Below the pieces are notes generated by a model. The model searched no databases, was not told the origin of the DNA, and worked only from the letters and a program-made list of their open reading frames with translations. This document shows positions 1 to 11,835 of a DNA stretch of 64,000 nucleotides, piece by piece (position 1 is the first letter of the stretch; every line of letters begins with the position of its first letter). Source of the stretch: Odocoileus virginianus (taxonomy: Eukaryota > Chordata > Mammalia > Artiodactyla > Cervidae); contig NC_069680.1 of NCBI RefSeq assembly GCF_023699985.2, forward strand, positions 79,661,993 through 79,725,992. The letters run 5' to 3'. Position numbers and translations under genes: made by a program.

Positions 1-385
1 CTCACAGAGAACAGACTTGTGGCTGCCGAGGAGGAGGAGGTGGGAGAAAAGGATTAGGAGGATGGGATCAGCAGATGCAAACCATTATATATAGAACAGA
101 TAAACAACAAGGACTGACTCAATGGACATGAATTAGCAAACTCTGGGAGGTGTTGGAGGACAGAGGAGCCTGGCGTGCTGCAGTCCATGGGGTCGCAAAG
201 AGTCAGACACAACTTAGCAACTGAACAACAAAACCTATGTATAGCACAGGGAACTATTTAATATCCTGTGATTAATCATAATGGAAAACAATTTATAAAA
301 GAATGTATGCATATGTGTAACTGTACAGCAGAAATTAACACAACATGGTAAATCAACTGTACATCTATTTTTTTAAAAAAGATGG
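1..385 (+). mobile_element. L1 3' end (ruminant/artiodactyl type), split by BovB
   Basis: Matches the 3' untranslated end of artiodactyl L1 elements: a cacagagaacagac start, a run on 'aacaacaaggac', 'agcacagggaact', then the 'aacacaacatggtaaatcaac' type ending and an A/T-rich tail near 375. It is cut by a BovB tail at 111-223, and its left part may lie outside the window. Confidence 0.8.
111..223 (+). mobile_element. BovB 3'-end fragment (5' truncated)
   Basis: Shows the last ~110 bases of BovB in sense orientation ('gactcaatggacatga', then 'gcagtccatggggtcgcaaa'). The 8-base repeat aacaacaa at 103-110 and 224-231 is the target-site duplication. It sits inside the L1 end, so it is the younger insertion. 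Confidence 0.85.
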
Positions 386-1010
386 CAGTTTGAACCTGCA
401 CATTTACCTTTGTTCCCATCTGTAGTGATAGGAGGGGAATGTTGAAGGTAAAAACTCCCATTAAAAGGTTGGAGAAGAGAGGTAGCTGGAAAGCTGTTGG
501 AAGGTTGGTGTAACTACACAGAAGACCTGAGAAAGCTGAACCTTATACCAGTAGTGAAGAAAGTGAAAAAGCATCCAGTTAATATCAGAGCATCCTCAAA
601 GGCTCAGGAGCTGGTGTCACTGGTTACCTCCAGAAGACAGGGATGTGAGGGGGGTGTAGGGCGTGAAGTAGATCTAAACAGAATGGCACCAAATCGCTTA
701 CCGAGAAGAGCCTGAGATCTAGTCCCAACTTCCCACCCTAGAAAAAAAAAACTAAAGGCTTTTCTCTGAAGAAGGTCTCTAGACTGGTGAATCCAGGTCC
801 AGCCGTGGGTGAGAGCACCATACTGAAAGCAAGGGAATTAGGTGAGCATTTATTAATAGTTGTTGAGATTCCCAGATGTCTTTCCCAAATCAGTTCTCAG
901 GATACTGGAAGAAGAAGACTGGAAGATCCTTGAGGAACTAGCCTCTCTGTAAGACATGCTTAACAGAGTTTCTCAATGAAACAGCCAGGTACATTCCCTA
1001 CAGTGAATCC
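386..1010. other. Unassigned, no gene seen
   Basis: Stop-rich sequence with no recognisable exon. The 72-codon frame at 497-715 has no family features. The right part (about 850-1010) may already be the leader of the HAL1/L1 element that follows. Confidence 0.4.
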
Positions 1011-2525
1011 CACTATTTCGCAAGCCCCACCAACAAACCTAGAGCTCTCAGTGGTCTTCTTAGTACCACATTCTTAAATGTGGACCACCAAGAGTCACTA
1101 GATAGTTGATAAAAGCCTCTAGAATAGGTGCAAGAAACCAAAAATTTAAAAGACAGCAGAAGAGAACTTGAAAGAAACAAAGACTCTATGAGGGGAATAA
1201 ACTTTAACAATTTTTCTTTAATGTCAACCTAGAGAGAGGATAATTGCTTCCATAAAACAAAAACAAACTGTTCTCAAAAAGGAACAAGCAGATAATAAAG
1301 AACTCTTGGAAATTAAGAATATGAGAGCAAAAATGAGAAGCTGAGCAGAAGCAGTGAAAGATGAAGTTGAGGCAGTCTTTCAGAAAGTGAAGCAGAAAGA
1401 AAAAGAGATGGATAATAGGAGAGAAATGATAAGAAATTTGAAGTACCAATTTAGAAAGTCTACCACCCAAATAGCAGTCGCAGAAAGAGAGAAGAGGGGA
1501 AAAGGAAGAAAGTATAAACAAAGCAATATAATTTCTCCAAATTGAAGGACATGAGTTTCTATTTGAAAGGAAGTACCAAGGATAATCAAATTGGACCATA
1601 AAGAAAGCTGAGCACTGGAGAACTGATGCTTTTGAACTGTTGTGTTGGAGAAGACTCTTTAGAGTCCCTTGGACTGCAAGGAGATCAAACCAGTCAATCC
1701 TAAATGAAATCAGTCCTGGATATTCATTGGAAGTACTGATGCTGAAGCTAAAGCTCTAATACTTTGGCCTCCTCGATGCTGGGAAAGATTGAAGGCAAGA
1801 GGTGAAGGGGACGACAGAGGATGAGATGGATGTATGGCATCCCTGACTCAATGGACATGAGTTTCAGTAAGCTCCAAGACATGGTGAAAGACAGGGAAGC
1901 CTGGCATGCTGCAGTCCATGGGGGTCACAAAGAGTTGGACATGACTGAATGACTGAACTGACTGACTGACCAAGGATAACACTGTAAAATTTCAGAATGC
2001 CAAGGACAAAAAATGGCACAGAAATCAAAACGGCACCAGAAACTAAAGACAATGTCAAACTGTCTTAAAAATGTGAAAGGAATATTATTTTCCACATAGA
2101 ACATGATATCAAGTCAAATGATCAATCAGATAACAGGGTAGAATAAAGACATATTTTGATGAGCAAAGTCTTAGAAATTTATCTGGCATAAACCCCGGGA
2201 GCATCAATTACCTGAGGACACTATTTGATTTTGTGTTTCATCAACACACTGAAATAAACCAAAAAATAAAAAGACACAGGAAGCAGGGAATCCAACAGGT
2301 TGTTGGATAGTGAAGCAAGACTCAAGCAAGTCCAACTAGTCACCAGGCATGGAACATAGCCAGTCAGTCCAGACTGGAGCACATCAGAAAGAAGATGGAA
2401 TTGATATAATACATGCTGCATCTAAATATGTTGAAAAGAACTGAGACGTTTGGCACAGAGTTTAGGGTTACATTAATGATTAGCCTTGTATTAGAGACAG
2501 AGAAACTAAGAAAACAAGATGATTG
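1010..2525 (+). mobile_element. HAL1 / old L1 ORF1 region, split by BovB
   Basis: An ancient half-L1-type element. Purine-rich sequence at 1240-1570 follows the ORF1 coiled-coil region (an alternating Lys/Glu reading frame at 1354-1545). 'gaaggacatgagtttct' and 'caaggataa...gtgaaatttcagaa' follow the downstream ORF1 consensus, resuming after the BovB at 1980. 'gggtagaataaagacat' near 2139 matches the ORF1 C-terminal region. Many stops show it is dead. HAL1 and L1ME are hard to separate by eye. Confidence 0.65.
1586..1968 (+). mobile_element. BovB LINE 3' fragment
   Basis: About 380 bases of the 3' end of BovB, sense strand, ending in the 'gactgaatgactgaactg' repeat-like tail. An 11-base TSD, accaaggataa, lies at 1575-1585 and 1969-1979. 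An internal deletion near 1775 removes part of the usual 'cacctgatgcgaagaactgac' segment. Confidence 0.92.
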
Positions 2526-2534
2526 TTTACTCTA

Positions 2535-2756
2535 GGGCTTCCCTCGTGGTTCAGATGGTAAAGAATCAGCCTTCAATGCAGAAGGCCCAAGTTGGATTCC
2601 TGGATCAGGAAAATCCCCTGGAGAAGGGAATGGTTACTTATACCAGTCCTCTTGCCTGGAAGATTCCATGGAGAGGAGCATGCTGGGGCTACAGTCCATG
2701 GGGTCCCAAAGAGTGGGACACTGCTGAACAACCAACACTTTCACCTTCACTTTTCA
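2535..2756 (+). mobile_element. Bov-tA SINE
   Basis: tRNA-derived bovid SINE from 'gggcttccctcgtgg' through 'cagtccatggggtcccaaag', with an imperfect tail. TSD tttactcta occurs at 2526-2534 and 2757-2765. Such copies borrow L1/BovB machinery and encode nothing. Confidence 0.93.
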
Positions 2757-2765
2757 TTTACTCTA

Positions 2766-3140
2766 AGGAAAGCAAAATATTTTAGAGGAAAGTTGAAATC
2801 ATTATAGTTTACTTCATGGCTCAGCTTGGAGTAGCATTTTAAAGGTCATATTAAAGTAAACTCTAAATATTGATCTTACCAAAGTTTATAGGTAAATAGT
2901 TTTGGAAGTGGGGGTAGAGGAACCAAATAGGTGGATGTCTGTAGTGGAGGAAAGAGTGAAAGAGAGATGTGTCCTTATCTTCCATAAAAGAATATAATTG
3001 ATATTATCTAAAACTGAAAAATCGAGAAGTTGCCATCTAACAATGTTATGAAGTCACATACCCAAAGAATCATCTGAAAGAGTTGAAAGCATTATCCTCT
3101 AGGAAAGAAGGAAAAGGAGACCTCTGTGTTTGGCAGTAAG
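2766..3140 (+). mobile_element. Probable HAL1/old L1 3' continuation
   Basis: A-rich, stop-rich sequence continuing the host of the Bov-tA at 2535. It is consistent with the 3' part of the same HAL1-like element, but too diverged to be sure. Confidence 0.35.
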
Positions 3141-4413
3141 TCTTTTAAAATAATTGCTTTTAAAGTATGTTGTAAAAAAATTTTTTTATATAAAATAACA
3201 AAAACCAAGGCAAGAGGGTACTGGGCAGGACATTCTCAGCAGAGGGAGTGGACTGGCATTGCCTTAGCATCATAGAACGTTCTGTTTGTTATAGGGCTTA
3301 GGATGCAGAGCAAAAGGCAGGGTCTTTTTTTCCCTTTCATATTTAATACTTAAGTGCTTAAAGTGATATAAATTGTTTTTTGTTCTGAATGAAAAGAAAC
3401 AGATGGCTCTGTAAAAGTCACAAAATACCAGTGTCCCTTTGATCTCATCCTAGATTTTTCTGCTTTCAGCTGAATCCACTGTAAACAGTGAAGGATGCAT
3501 TTCTGAACCTCATTCCAGATATTTGAAAGTACAGGACATGATCACATATTTAATAATGAAAGCACAGTCTAAAGGGTATTGTCTCATGCTGAACGCATGG
3601 CTATTTCCTTCTGACACAGGGCAAATATTAAGAGAAAGTCACCATATTTATAAACAAGATTTAATAGTGCTCACAAGAATAGAGTTTGCTCCCAATTGGA
3701 AAACTATACATTGTTTTGTTTCAAATGGTTATAAATTCAGTGCCTGAAAAATCCAACAGGTAAGCAGCAAGACTACATGGGAGTCCCGCTTCCATTTACA
3801 TTGTACAAAGAAAGCCCCAAGACAATGCCGTGCCTATCCTAATACTGAGAAAATGTTAGACAGCCCACGAAGTCATAACTTGTCTTGAACCAGCAGAGGG
3901 AAAAGATGTCAAGGCAAATAAAGGCACTGGATTCCTCAAAGAGTGACAAGCTCTTCCAAGGACAGCTGGGACAGAGTAACTCTTTCACCATTGAAAGAGT
4001 GCATGAGGAAAAAGAGATTGAGTCACAAGTGGGTAACAAGAAAGAAGCTAGAAAGTGAACAAATTCCTAAAGGCCACATGCAGCTAGTCTATCAGTTTAG
4101 AACTTGTGGCTCCAGGGACACAGAAAGTTTGCGTGCATCCCAAGACTTTTCCATGAAACTCCACTCGTGGTTCACAAGTGATTGGAACTGACTGGGCACC
4201 CAGAGGACCTGGGTGAGCTCCCTTCTTTAGCAGAGATGTGGCAGGTGAGTGCACCTTCTAGAGGACAGGCACAAAACACCACCTGCTCCCCAAGATGTTC
4301 TTCTCTTGTGAAATAAAAGCCTTAAGTTGTGGGAAAGCAGCAACAGATCTCCCCTTTACTCCTAGCTCTGCTGAGGAAGAGGGAAAAGAAACCTGTCTGC
4401 TTCTTGGGGCAGG
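3141..4413. other. Unassigned unique sequence
   Basis: No repeat family or exon recognised. The short frames at 3523-3747 and 3943-4191 lack any domain signature. A weak L2-like flavour near 3230-3320 could not be confirmed. Confidence 0.4.
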
Positions 4414-4607
4414 GTGTGTGTTAGTCACTCGGCTGTGTCCAGCTCTTTGTGACCCTATGGACTGTAGCCTGCCAGGCTCCTCTGTCCATGGGATTCTCTA
4501 GGCAAGAATACTGGAGCAGGAAGCCATTCCCTTCTCCAGGGGATCTTCCTGACCCAGGGGTTCAACTGCAAGCAGATTCTTTACCATTTGAACCATCAAG
4601 GAAGCCC
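4414..4607 (-). mobile_element. Bov-tA/BovA SINE, antisense
   Basis: Complement of the bovid SINE: 'gttagtcactcggctgtgtcc' type start, 'ggctcctctgtccatgggat' core, ending at 'catcaaggaagccc', the complement of the 5' end. Confidence 0.93.
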
Positions 4608-4724
4608 ATCTACTGTTCTATACATGAAGCCTATCATTCAATAGCAAATTATAAGACACACAGTAAAGCAAAGAGGGAAAACAAAACCATTGCTAGGATA
4701 CAAAGCAATCAGTAGAATCAGACT

Positions 4725-5465
4725 CAGAGATGATGCAGATGTTGTAACTCATAGACAGGGAATTTAAAGTAGCTGATTAATATGTTAAAAGATCTAGTAG
4801 AAAAGATGAAACAAGGCATAAACAGACTGGAAATTTAAGCAGAGAGATGGAAACTATTTTATTAAATCAAATGGAAATGTTAGAAATGGAAAACACAACA
4901 TCAGATTATGAAGAATTTCTTTGATGAAGTTATTAGCAAATCAAACACAGAAGAAAGGAGATAGTTAGTGAACTTGCATTTATAGTTTTAAAAAATGATC
5001 CAAAATGAAACAAAAAGAGAAAATAGAGTTGAGGGGGGAAAAGAAGAGGGTATCAAAGAACAGTCGGACAATGTCAAATTGTCTAAAACATTAGCAACTG
5101 GAGTCTCAGGGGAAAAAGAATACAGAGAAAGAGGTGCAAGAGATATTTAAATATACAGTGAATACCAGTTTTCCATTAATGAGAAAACAACAAATTATGA
5201 CTTCAAGAAACTCAGAGAACTCAGGAAGTATAAATAAAATACACATACACACAAATACACGTTGGGCATCTCAAGCTGCTGATAGATAAAGGGGAAATCC
5301 TGAAAGCAGCTAGACAAAGAGAGAGCCAGAAGAGGTAAAGAGGAAGCAGATCACAAGTTTTATATAAACAAGTCTTATACCCTATATAAACAAGTTTGAG
5401 CTTTTTCCCCCCTGATGACAAAGAGAAGCCACTAAAGGATTTTAAACAGAAATGATTTGCGTGAA
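4725..5465 (+). mobile_element. Old L1 ORF1 region (L1M type)
   Basis: Tracks the L1 ORF1 consensus: 'gggaatttaaagtagctgatta', 'gcagagagatggaaact', 'gaaatcctgaaagcagc'. Frames are heavily broken. It precedes the SINE dimer at 5481 and probably belongs with the old L1 pieces that follow. Confidence 0.65.
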
Positions 5466-5480
5466 TTTACACTTACAAGG

Positions 5481-5815
5481 GGTTTCCCTGGTAGCTCAGC
5501 TGGTAAAGAATCTGTTTGCAATGCAGGAGACCCCAGTTCGATTCCTGAGTTGGGAATATCCCCAGAGAAGGGATAGGCTCCCCACTCCAGTATTCTTGGG
5601 CTTCCTTGATGGCTCAGAGGGTAAAGAATCTGCCCGCAATGTGGGAGACCTGGGTTCAATACCTGGGTTGGGAAGATCCGCTGGAGAAGGGAATTGTTAC
5701 CCACTCCAGTATTCTAGCCTAGAGAATTCCACTGACAGAGGAGCCTGGCAGACTATAGTCCATGCGGTCGCAAAGAGCTGGACGTGACTGAGCGACTTTC
5801 ACTTCACTTTCACAA
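5481..5815 (+). mobile_element. Bov-A2 dimeric SINE
   Basis: Two head-to-tail BovA units (5481-5600 and 5605-5790), each with 'cctggtagctcag/ttgatggctcag' and 'gggaagatcc' blocks. The second carries the full 'gacagaggagcctggcag' end. Imperfect TSD: cttacaagg at 5472-5480 and tttacaaag at 5816-5824. Confidence 0.88.
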
Positions 5816-5879
5816 TTTACAAAGAACTCTCTAGCAGTAGTGTGGAGAGGTACTTGGAGGAGGCAAATCAGAAGAATGG

Positions 5880-6110
5880 ATAAATGTATTGTGGTGTGTT
5901 TCCATAGTGAAATAACACACAGCAATAAAAATAAATGGACTAAGCATATTACCATGGATGAATTTTATAGGCATAAGATTAAATGAAAATATCAACTTGT
6001 TTAAGAAAACATACGATACAACTGAAATAAAGTTTCAAAGTGATACTGTTAAGGAATTAGAAACATAAAAATAATATTCATGAAAATTTAAAAGTAAAAT
6101 AGCCTGGGGA
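5880..6110 (+). mobile_element. Old L1-type 3' fragment
   Basis: Resembles the end of an old L1 ('cagcaataaaaataaatgga', 'accatggatgaattttata', 'cgatacaactgaaataaagt'). Subfamily not determined. Confidence 0.45.
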
Positions 6111-6179
6111 AAGAGTAGAGTATATAGAAGAGGGTAATCAGCCATTAAGTACACAAGGGTTTTAAAGATATTAGTGATG

Positions 6180-7310
6180 TTTTATTTCTTATTTGCAAAT
6201 CATATATTTGATGAAAGGTTAATATCCACAATACACAAAGAACTCTTTTAGCCAAATAGCAAAAATCCAAACAATCTGATTAAAAAATGATCAGAGGATT
6301 TGAATAGACATTTTTCTAAGGAAGACATATAGATGACCAACAGGTACATGAAAAAGTAATATCAATAATCATCAGGAAAATACAAATCAGAACTACAATG
6401 AGATATCACCTCTCACCTGTTAGAATGGCTATTATCAAAAAGATAAGAAATAACAAGGGTTGGCAAGAATGTTGACAAAAGGGAAAATGTCTGCACTGTT
6501 GGTGGGAATGTAAATTAGTGCAGCCACTATGAACAACTATGTGGAGGTTCCTGAAGAAATTAAAAATAGAACTATCATATGATTCAGCAATTTTGTTTCT
6601 CTACCATATGATTCAACAATCCAGTTTCTGGGTATCTATCCAAAGGATATAAAAACACTAACTCAAAAAGATGTATGCACTCCAACATTCATTGTAGCAT
6701 TATATACAATAGCTAAGACACGGAAGCAACCTAAATGCCCACCGATGGATGAACGGATAAAGAAAATGTGAGATACACACACAGAGAAGAATATTATTCA
6801 GCCATGAAAAACCAAATCTTGTCATTTGCAGCAACATGGATGGACCACCAGGGCATTATGCTAAATGAAATAAGTCAGACAGAGAAAGACAAATGCTGTA
6901 TTATCTCATTTTATGTGGAATCCAAACAACAAAAACCTGAACTCATAGATAGAACAGATTGGTGGTTGTCAGAGGTAGGGTGTGAGGGATGGGTGAAACG
7001 GGTGAAGGTGGTCAAAACATACAAACTTCCAGTTATAAAATAAATAAGTACTGGGGATGTTATGTACTGCAGTGTGACATAGTTGATAATACTGTATTGT
7101 ATATTTGAAAGTTGCTAAGAGAGTAGGCCTTAATGTTCTCATCACAAAAGAAAAAAGTGTAACTATGTATCATGATGAATGTTAACTAGACCTACTGTGG
7201 TGATCATTTTCTAATATTTGTATAATAGTGAATAATTATATTGAAACTAATATAAAGCTAAATGTCAAATTATATATCAACTCAAAAAAAGAAAAAGAAA
7301 AATCAAGTTT
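6180..7310 (+). mobile_element. Old L1 (L1M type) ORF2 end and 3' UTR
   Basis: Follows the L1 ORF2 C-terminal region: 'gagatatcacctctcacctg', 'gttggtgggaatgtaaatt', 'gaatattattcagccatga', then a 3' UTR with 'gactaacatt'-like blocks. A short frame at 6768-7043 is the ORF2 C-terminal relic. It contains a partial local duplication at 6570-6620. Confidence 0.88.
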
Positions 7311-7319
7311 AAGATTTTA

Positions 7320-8220
7320 AACTTAAAAAAGGAAAAATGGACAAAGAATTTAAATAGACATTTTTCCAAAGACATAAAAATGGACAAAGAATTTAGACAT
7401 TTTTCCAAAGACAATAATGGCCAATAAACACATGATACTCAGTATCATTAGTCATTAGGAAGATGTGAATCAAAACCCCAATAAGATACTACTTTATACT
7501 CACTAAGATGTCCAGAATAAAAAAAGACAATAATAAGTGTTACCAAGGAGGCAGAGAAATTGGACCCCTTGTACACTGATTGTAGGAATATAAAATGGAA
7601 CAACCACTCTGAAAACAGCAGAAAATTCCTCAAAAAGTTGAACATAGACCCAATAATTCCACTTCCATGTTAGGTATACACCCAAGAGAACTGAAAACAC
7701 TTCAGATAAACACTTCTACATGAATATTTATGGCAACATTATTCATAATATCCAAAAGATGGAAACAACCCAAATGTCTATCAATGAACAGATAAGTAAA
7801 CAAAATATGGTATATTTGAACAATGGAATATGAGTAGGCCATAAAATAGAAATGAAATCCTGATACACACTATAACATTGGATGAACCTTGACAATATTA
7901 TGCTAAGTGAATTTGAAGCCAGTCACAAAGGACTATCTAGTGCATCACTATATTTACATGGAATGTTCAGAATAGGCTAATCCACAGCAACAGAAAGTAA
8001 ATTAGTGCTCACCAGGAACTGGGGGAAGAAAAGAATAGGGAGTGACTTCTGAAGGGTATGCCATTTCTTTCAGGGTAATGAAAATACTCTGGAATTAGAT
8101 AGGGATGATTGTTGTACAACCCTGTGAAAGTAGTAAAAAAAAAAAAAACCCACTAAACTGTATGCTTTTAAAAGGTGAATTTTATAGTATGTGAATTACA
8201 TTTTAATTAAAAGTAAATTA
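7320..8220 (+). mobile_element. Second old L1 3' end, different subfamily
   Basis: Restarts at the same ORF2 region as the preceding copy ('gacatttttccaaagacat', 'ggccaataaacacatga') but with a distinct 3' UTR ('aaactgtatgcttttaaaaggtgaa', an L1MB/MC-like end). Being a separate subfamily it is a second insertion, not a tandem duplicate. Confidence 0.85.
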
Positions 8221-8221
8221 A

Positions 8222-9999
8222 TGAGAAGATGATGATAAAGATAACATTAACAACTCCATAGCTTTGAAGGATGTTACAACACTGACAAAGTTTGAAGACA
8301 GAAGAAAGGACTCAGATGGAGGAAGTGATGGAAAAAAAGGCCCCTTAAAAGGCTGATGGGACAGAATCTAGAGCAGCACCACCACAGAAACCAACTACAG
8401 CAAGAATAAATCCTCCCACCCATGGGGGGGGAAAGGATGAGATGAGGATGAGAACTGCAGGTATACAGCTGAGTGGGTCTGTGGAAGGTCCAGAAGTTGA
8501 GAAGTTTGCCAAGACACTGTAGAGGTCAAATTGGAAGTGGGGCCTGAAGGGAAGTGAGGAATCAAGGGTAATTGATAGATGCCTTCAAAGTTTTGAAACT
8601 TAGTGCCTGAAGAACACTGGTTAGAAAACAGAACTGCTTTGGGGGATATTGATGATGTCCATTTTGAATATGTTGAATTCAACATATTGGTAAGACATTT
8701 GGATAAAGATGCTTAGACAGCCACTAGAAATTCAGGATTTCAGAAAGTGGTCAGAGGTAGAGATGGGCTCTGGGAGAGAGATCACACAAGTAACAGCTGG
8801 AGTTGTAAGAGTGAATCATCTCCATAGGAAATCAACGGAGAAGGCAGAGATATAGGACAAGGGCAAAAGTTTGAGGAATATGTACTTTTATGGAGAGAGA
8901 AATACAGAGGGATCCAGGGAGACTGAAAAGGAGTGGCCCAGAATAAGTAGGATAATAGAAAGTGAAAAGCATCAAAAGCCACTGAATGGAAAAGCTTCAA
9001 GGATGAACTGGGGTATAATGGCATTGAATGTTGCTGAAAAGACAATAACTACTAGAATGCTATTGAAAATGATGAGATCTTCAGTAATTCTGAAGCAATA
9101 GTTCTTTAGGAAAAGTTGGAGTGGGATCCAGAGTCCTAAGATCCAAGTTTAAGCTCTGGGACTACAGAATGTGACAACTCACTGCCCTTGACTTTACAAG
9201 AGGACAAACCCAGAAGGGCCTTTTCGACAGATAACACTCGGCACAGTCTTACAGTATGACTGTAGACTACAGGATAGGGCACTGCGCACAAGTATTCCAG
9301 CCTGAGGCAACATCAGACAAACATATTCTCTGGTACTTCATGAAACAGAAGAGAATATCATTGTTAAGGGGCTAGGATACCACATGGTCCTATCCTGTCC
9401 ACTTTTAGATAAGGAAAACCAAAAATCTTAACATGTGATTAAATTAATTTTCCTAAGAATCTGAAGTTTTTTGGTGACAGAGCCAACTTCACAACTAAGG
9501 ATCTCTGCTTTCCTTATTATTGTGTGTGTCTCCCAAGAAAATACCACTCGTTTCTATAAAATAACCTCCAGTGCCCTTTAAGAAGTGAGAAGGGAAGGCA
9601 GTAGAGACACATGATGCCCAGAAAAATTTGTTTCTTAGGCTGGCCTGTTGGAAATCTGTCCAGCCTGTTTTGCAGAGGTCATCCAGCTGTGAAAGCAGAT
9701 ATTTGTTCCTTTTTGTCATTGATTTGGTGAGTCTAGCAGAAGATTCCCTTTCTTTCTCTCTCACAATGAATCTTACTGCTATGTGTCATCCAGGATGCCA
9801 ATAAATGACAGTATTCACCCAACAATATAATCAGATCACCTTTAGACAGAGCTTGATGCCCATCTGGAGGAATAAGTCCCTCTGTCCCATACCTGCTTAT
9901 TTCACCCAAGATCAGAGCTATGTCTCAATTTTAGCAGAAGTCCTCTTTTTCTCTCTCTCTCTCTTTTTTTAGTTCTGTAAGCTGTCTGTACCTAAATTT
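8222..9999. other. Unassigned, ancient repeat-like in part
   Basis: 8450-9070 has the G/A-rich composition of an eroded repeat, but no family could be fixed. 9100-9950 reads as unique. A short (CT)n run lies at 9950-9963. No exon recognised. Confidence 0.35.
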
Positions 10000-10975
10000 T
10001 CTTGCCTTTACTTTTTAAAATAACTTCACTGAGATAGAATTCATACACCATGCAATTCATCCATTTTAAGTGTATCAATACAATTCAGTGGTTTTTAGTA
10101 CATTCACAGAGTTATACAACCATCACCACAGTCAATATTAGAACATTTCTATCACCTCAAAAATAAACCCTATAGCTGTCATTCTCCTATCCCTCCTACT
10201 CCACCCCACCCTAGCCTTGGGCAACCATTAACCTACTTTCTGTCCCTATAGATTTCCCTACTCTGGACTTTCATATGAATAGAATCATACAACATGTGCA
10301 CTGTGGCTGGCTTATTTCACCTAGCACAACTTTTCAAAGATCATGCTGCAGCGTGTATAAGGACTTCATTTCTGTTCTAAGACCAAATATTATTCCATTA
10401 TATGGCTATGCCACATTTCGTTTATCCTCCTGTCTGCTGACAGACATTTGGGTTGTTCTGGTGCTCTGCTGTGCTTAATTGCTCAGTCATGTCCGATTCT
10501 TTGCAAGCCCATGGACTCTAGCCTGCCAGGCTCCTCTGTCCATGGGGATTCTCCAGGCAAGCATATTGGAGTGGGTTGCCATGCCCTGCTCCAGGGAATC
10601 TTCCCAACAAACCCAGGTCTCTCATCGCAGGTGGATTCTTTACTGTCTAAGCCACCAGGGTAAGCGAACAATACTGGAGTGGGTAGCCTCTCCCTTCTCC
10701 AGGGGATCTTCCTAACCCAGGAGTCAAACCGGGGTCTGCTGCACTGCAGGCAGATTCTTTACCAGCTGAGCTAACAAGAAACCCATGGGTTGTTTCTACC
10801 TTTTGGCTATTATGAATAATATTGCTGTGAACATTTGTGCACAAGTTTTTCTGTGGACCTGTTTTAATTTCTCTTGGGTATATGCCTAGGAGTAGAATTG
10901 CTGGGTCATAAAGTAACTCTATGTTTAATCATATGAAGAACTGCCAGACTCTTTTCCAAAGCAGCTGGAGAACCT
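10000..10975 (-). mobile_element. Old L1 (L1M type), antisense, split by SINE
   Basis: Antisense L1 3' end and ORF2 C-terminal region: 'acaattcagtggtttttagta', 'caaccatcaccacagtcaat', 'gaatagaatcatacaaca'. It resumes after the SINE with 'ggttgtttctaccttttggc' and 'agaattgctgggtcata'. Confidence 0.92.
10460..10785 (-). mobile_element. Bov-A2 dimeric SINE, antisense
   Basis: Two complemented BovA units in tandem. TSD: tgggttgttct at 10449-10459 and tgggttgtttct at 10786-10797, one base apart. The host L1 is continuous when the insert is removed. Confidence 0.92.
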
Positions 10976-11149
10976 CTTTTTTAAAGGTATAGACTTTTAA
11001 AAAATTATTTTTCAGATACATGTTTTGACAACTGGTAAAAATTTGGAGGAAAAAATAAAACTCTAAGCTGAAATAAAAATAAATAAGTTATTTAAAAGCT
11101 CCACACTGAAAATCCTACAAAACATCAAATAAGCTCTAAAATTAAACTA

Positions 11150-11400
11150 TTAAAGAAAATATGGGATGGATATTTTTATCATCTCAGATAGGAAAATCTC
11201 TGTAATCTTGGTATAAAAAGAAAAAAAAGAATCATAATTTGACAATATAAAAATTAAATAATACCAACCGGCAAAAGAAATAAAATTTTTAAAAACTGAG
11301 ACAAACAACAAACTAGGGAAATCTCCCTGTTATATATAGTAATTTGAGGACTGATATCCATAATAAAAAAGAGAGTTCTTACAAATCAATTTAATATTAT
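11150..11400 (+). mobile_element. Old L1 (L1ME-like) ORF2 fragment
   Basis: Tracks the ORF2 segment with 'atcttggtataaaaag', 'gacaaacaacaaactaggga' and 'gagttcttacaaatcaat'. Short, eroded and broken. Confidence 0.6.
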
Positions 11401-11469
11401 CACCTAACTCCCATATGCCCTCGCTCAAACAGGGGGCCCATGATGACAGCTTAGGTCTTCGAGTATCAG

Positions 11470-11835
11470 TGTTGTCTTAGCTTCCTGGGGCTGCCATAAC
11501 AAAGTAACACAGACTGGGTGGCTTAACCAATAAAAAAAATTTTTTTTCCCTTTGTTCTGGGGACTGGAAGTCCAAAATTAAGGTGTCAGTATGGTTGGGT
11601 TCTGGCCAAGGCTCTCTGCCTGGCTTGCAGACAGCCACCTCTGGCTATGTTTTCACATGTCAGTGAGAGGACATGCACTCTGGAGTTTCTTCTTACAAAA
11701 ACACTAGTCCCATTACAAGGGTCCTACCTCATGACCTCATATAGCCGGAATTACCTCTCAAAGTCTTCCAATACCATCATATTTGGGGTTAGGATTTCGG
11801 GGGTGGGGGGGCAAACATCTAAATGCCAAGTAGGG
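11470..11835 (-). mobile_element. MaLR-type (MLT1-like) LTR, antisense
   Basis: Complement of a MaLR LTR: 'gcttcctggggctgccataa' (LTR 3' end), 'ctgggtggctta', 'ggaagtccaaaatt', ending at 'ggggttagga', the complement of the LTR 5' block. Confidence 0.75.

Noticed and set aside
1354..1545. Lys/Glu-rich coiled-coil-like frame
   Set aside because: It is the relic of a HAL1/L1 ORF1 coiled coil, not a host gene.
5481..5815. Tandem units suggesting a repeat array
   Set aside because: The head-to-tail pair is the normal Bov-A2 dimer structure. There are no regular short spacers, so it is not CRISPR-like, and the host is a mammal.
6180..8220. Apparent tandem duplication of a 1 kb L1 segment
   Set aside because: The two copies have different 3' UTRs and different divergence, so they are separate L1 insertions of different subfamilies.
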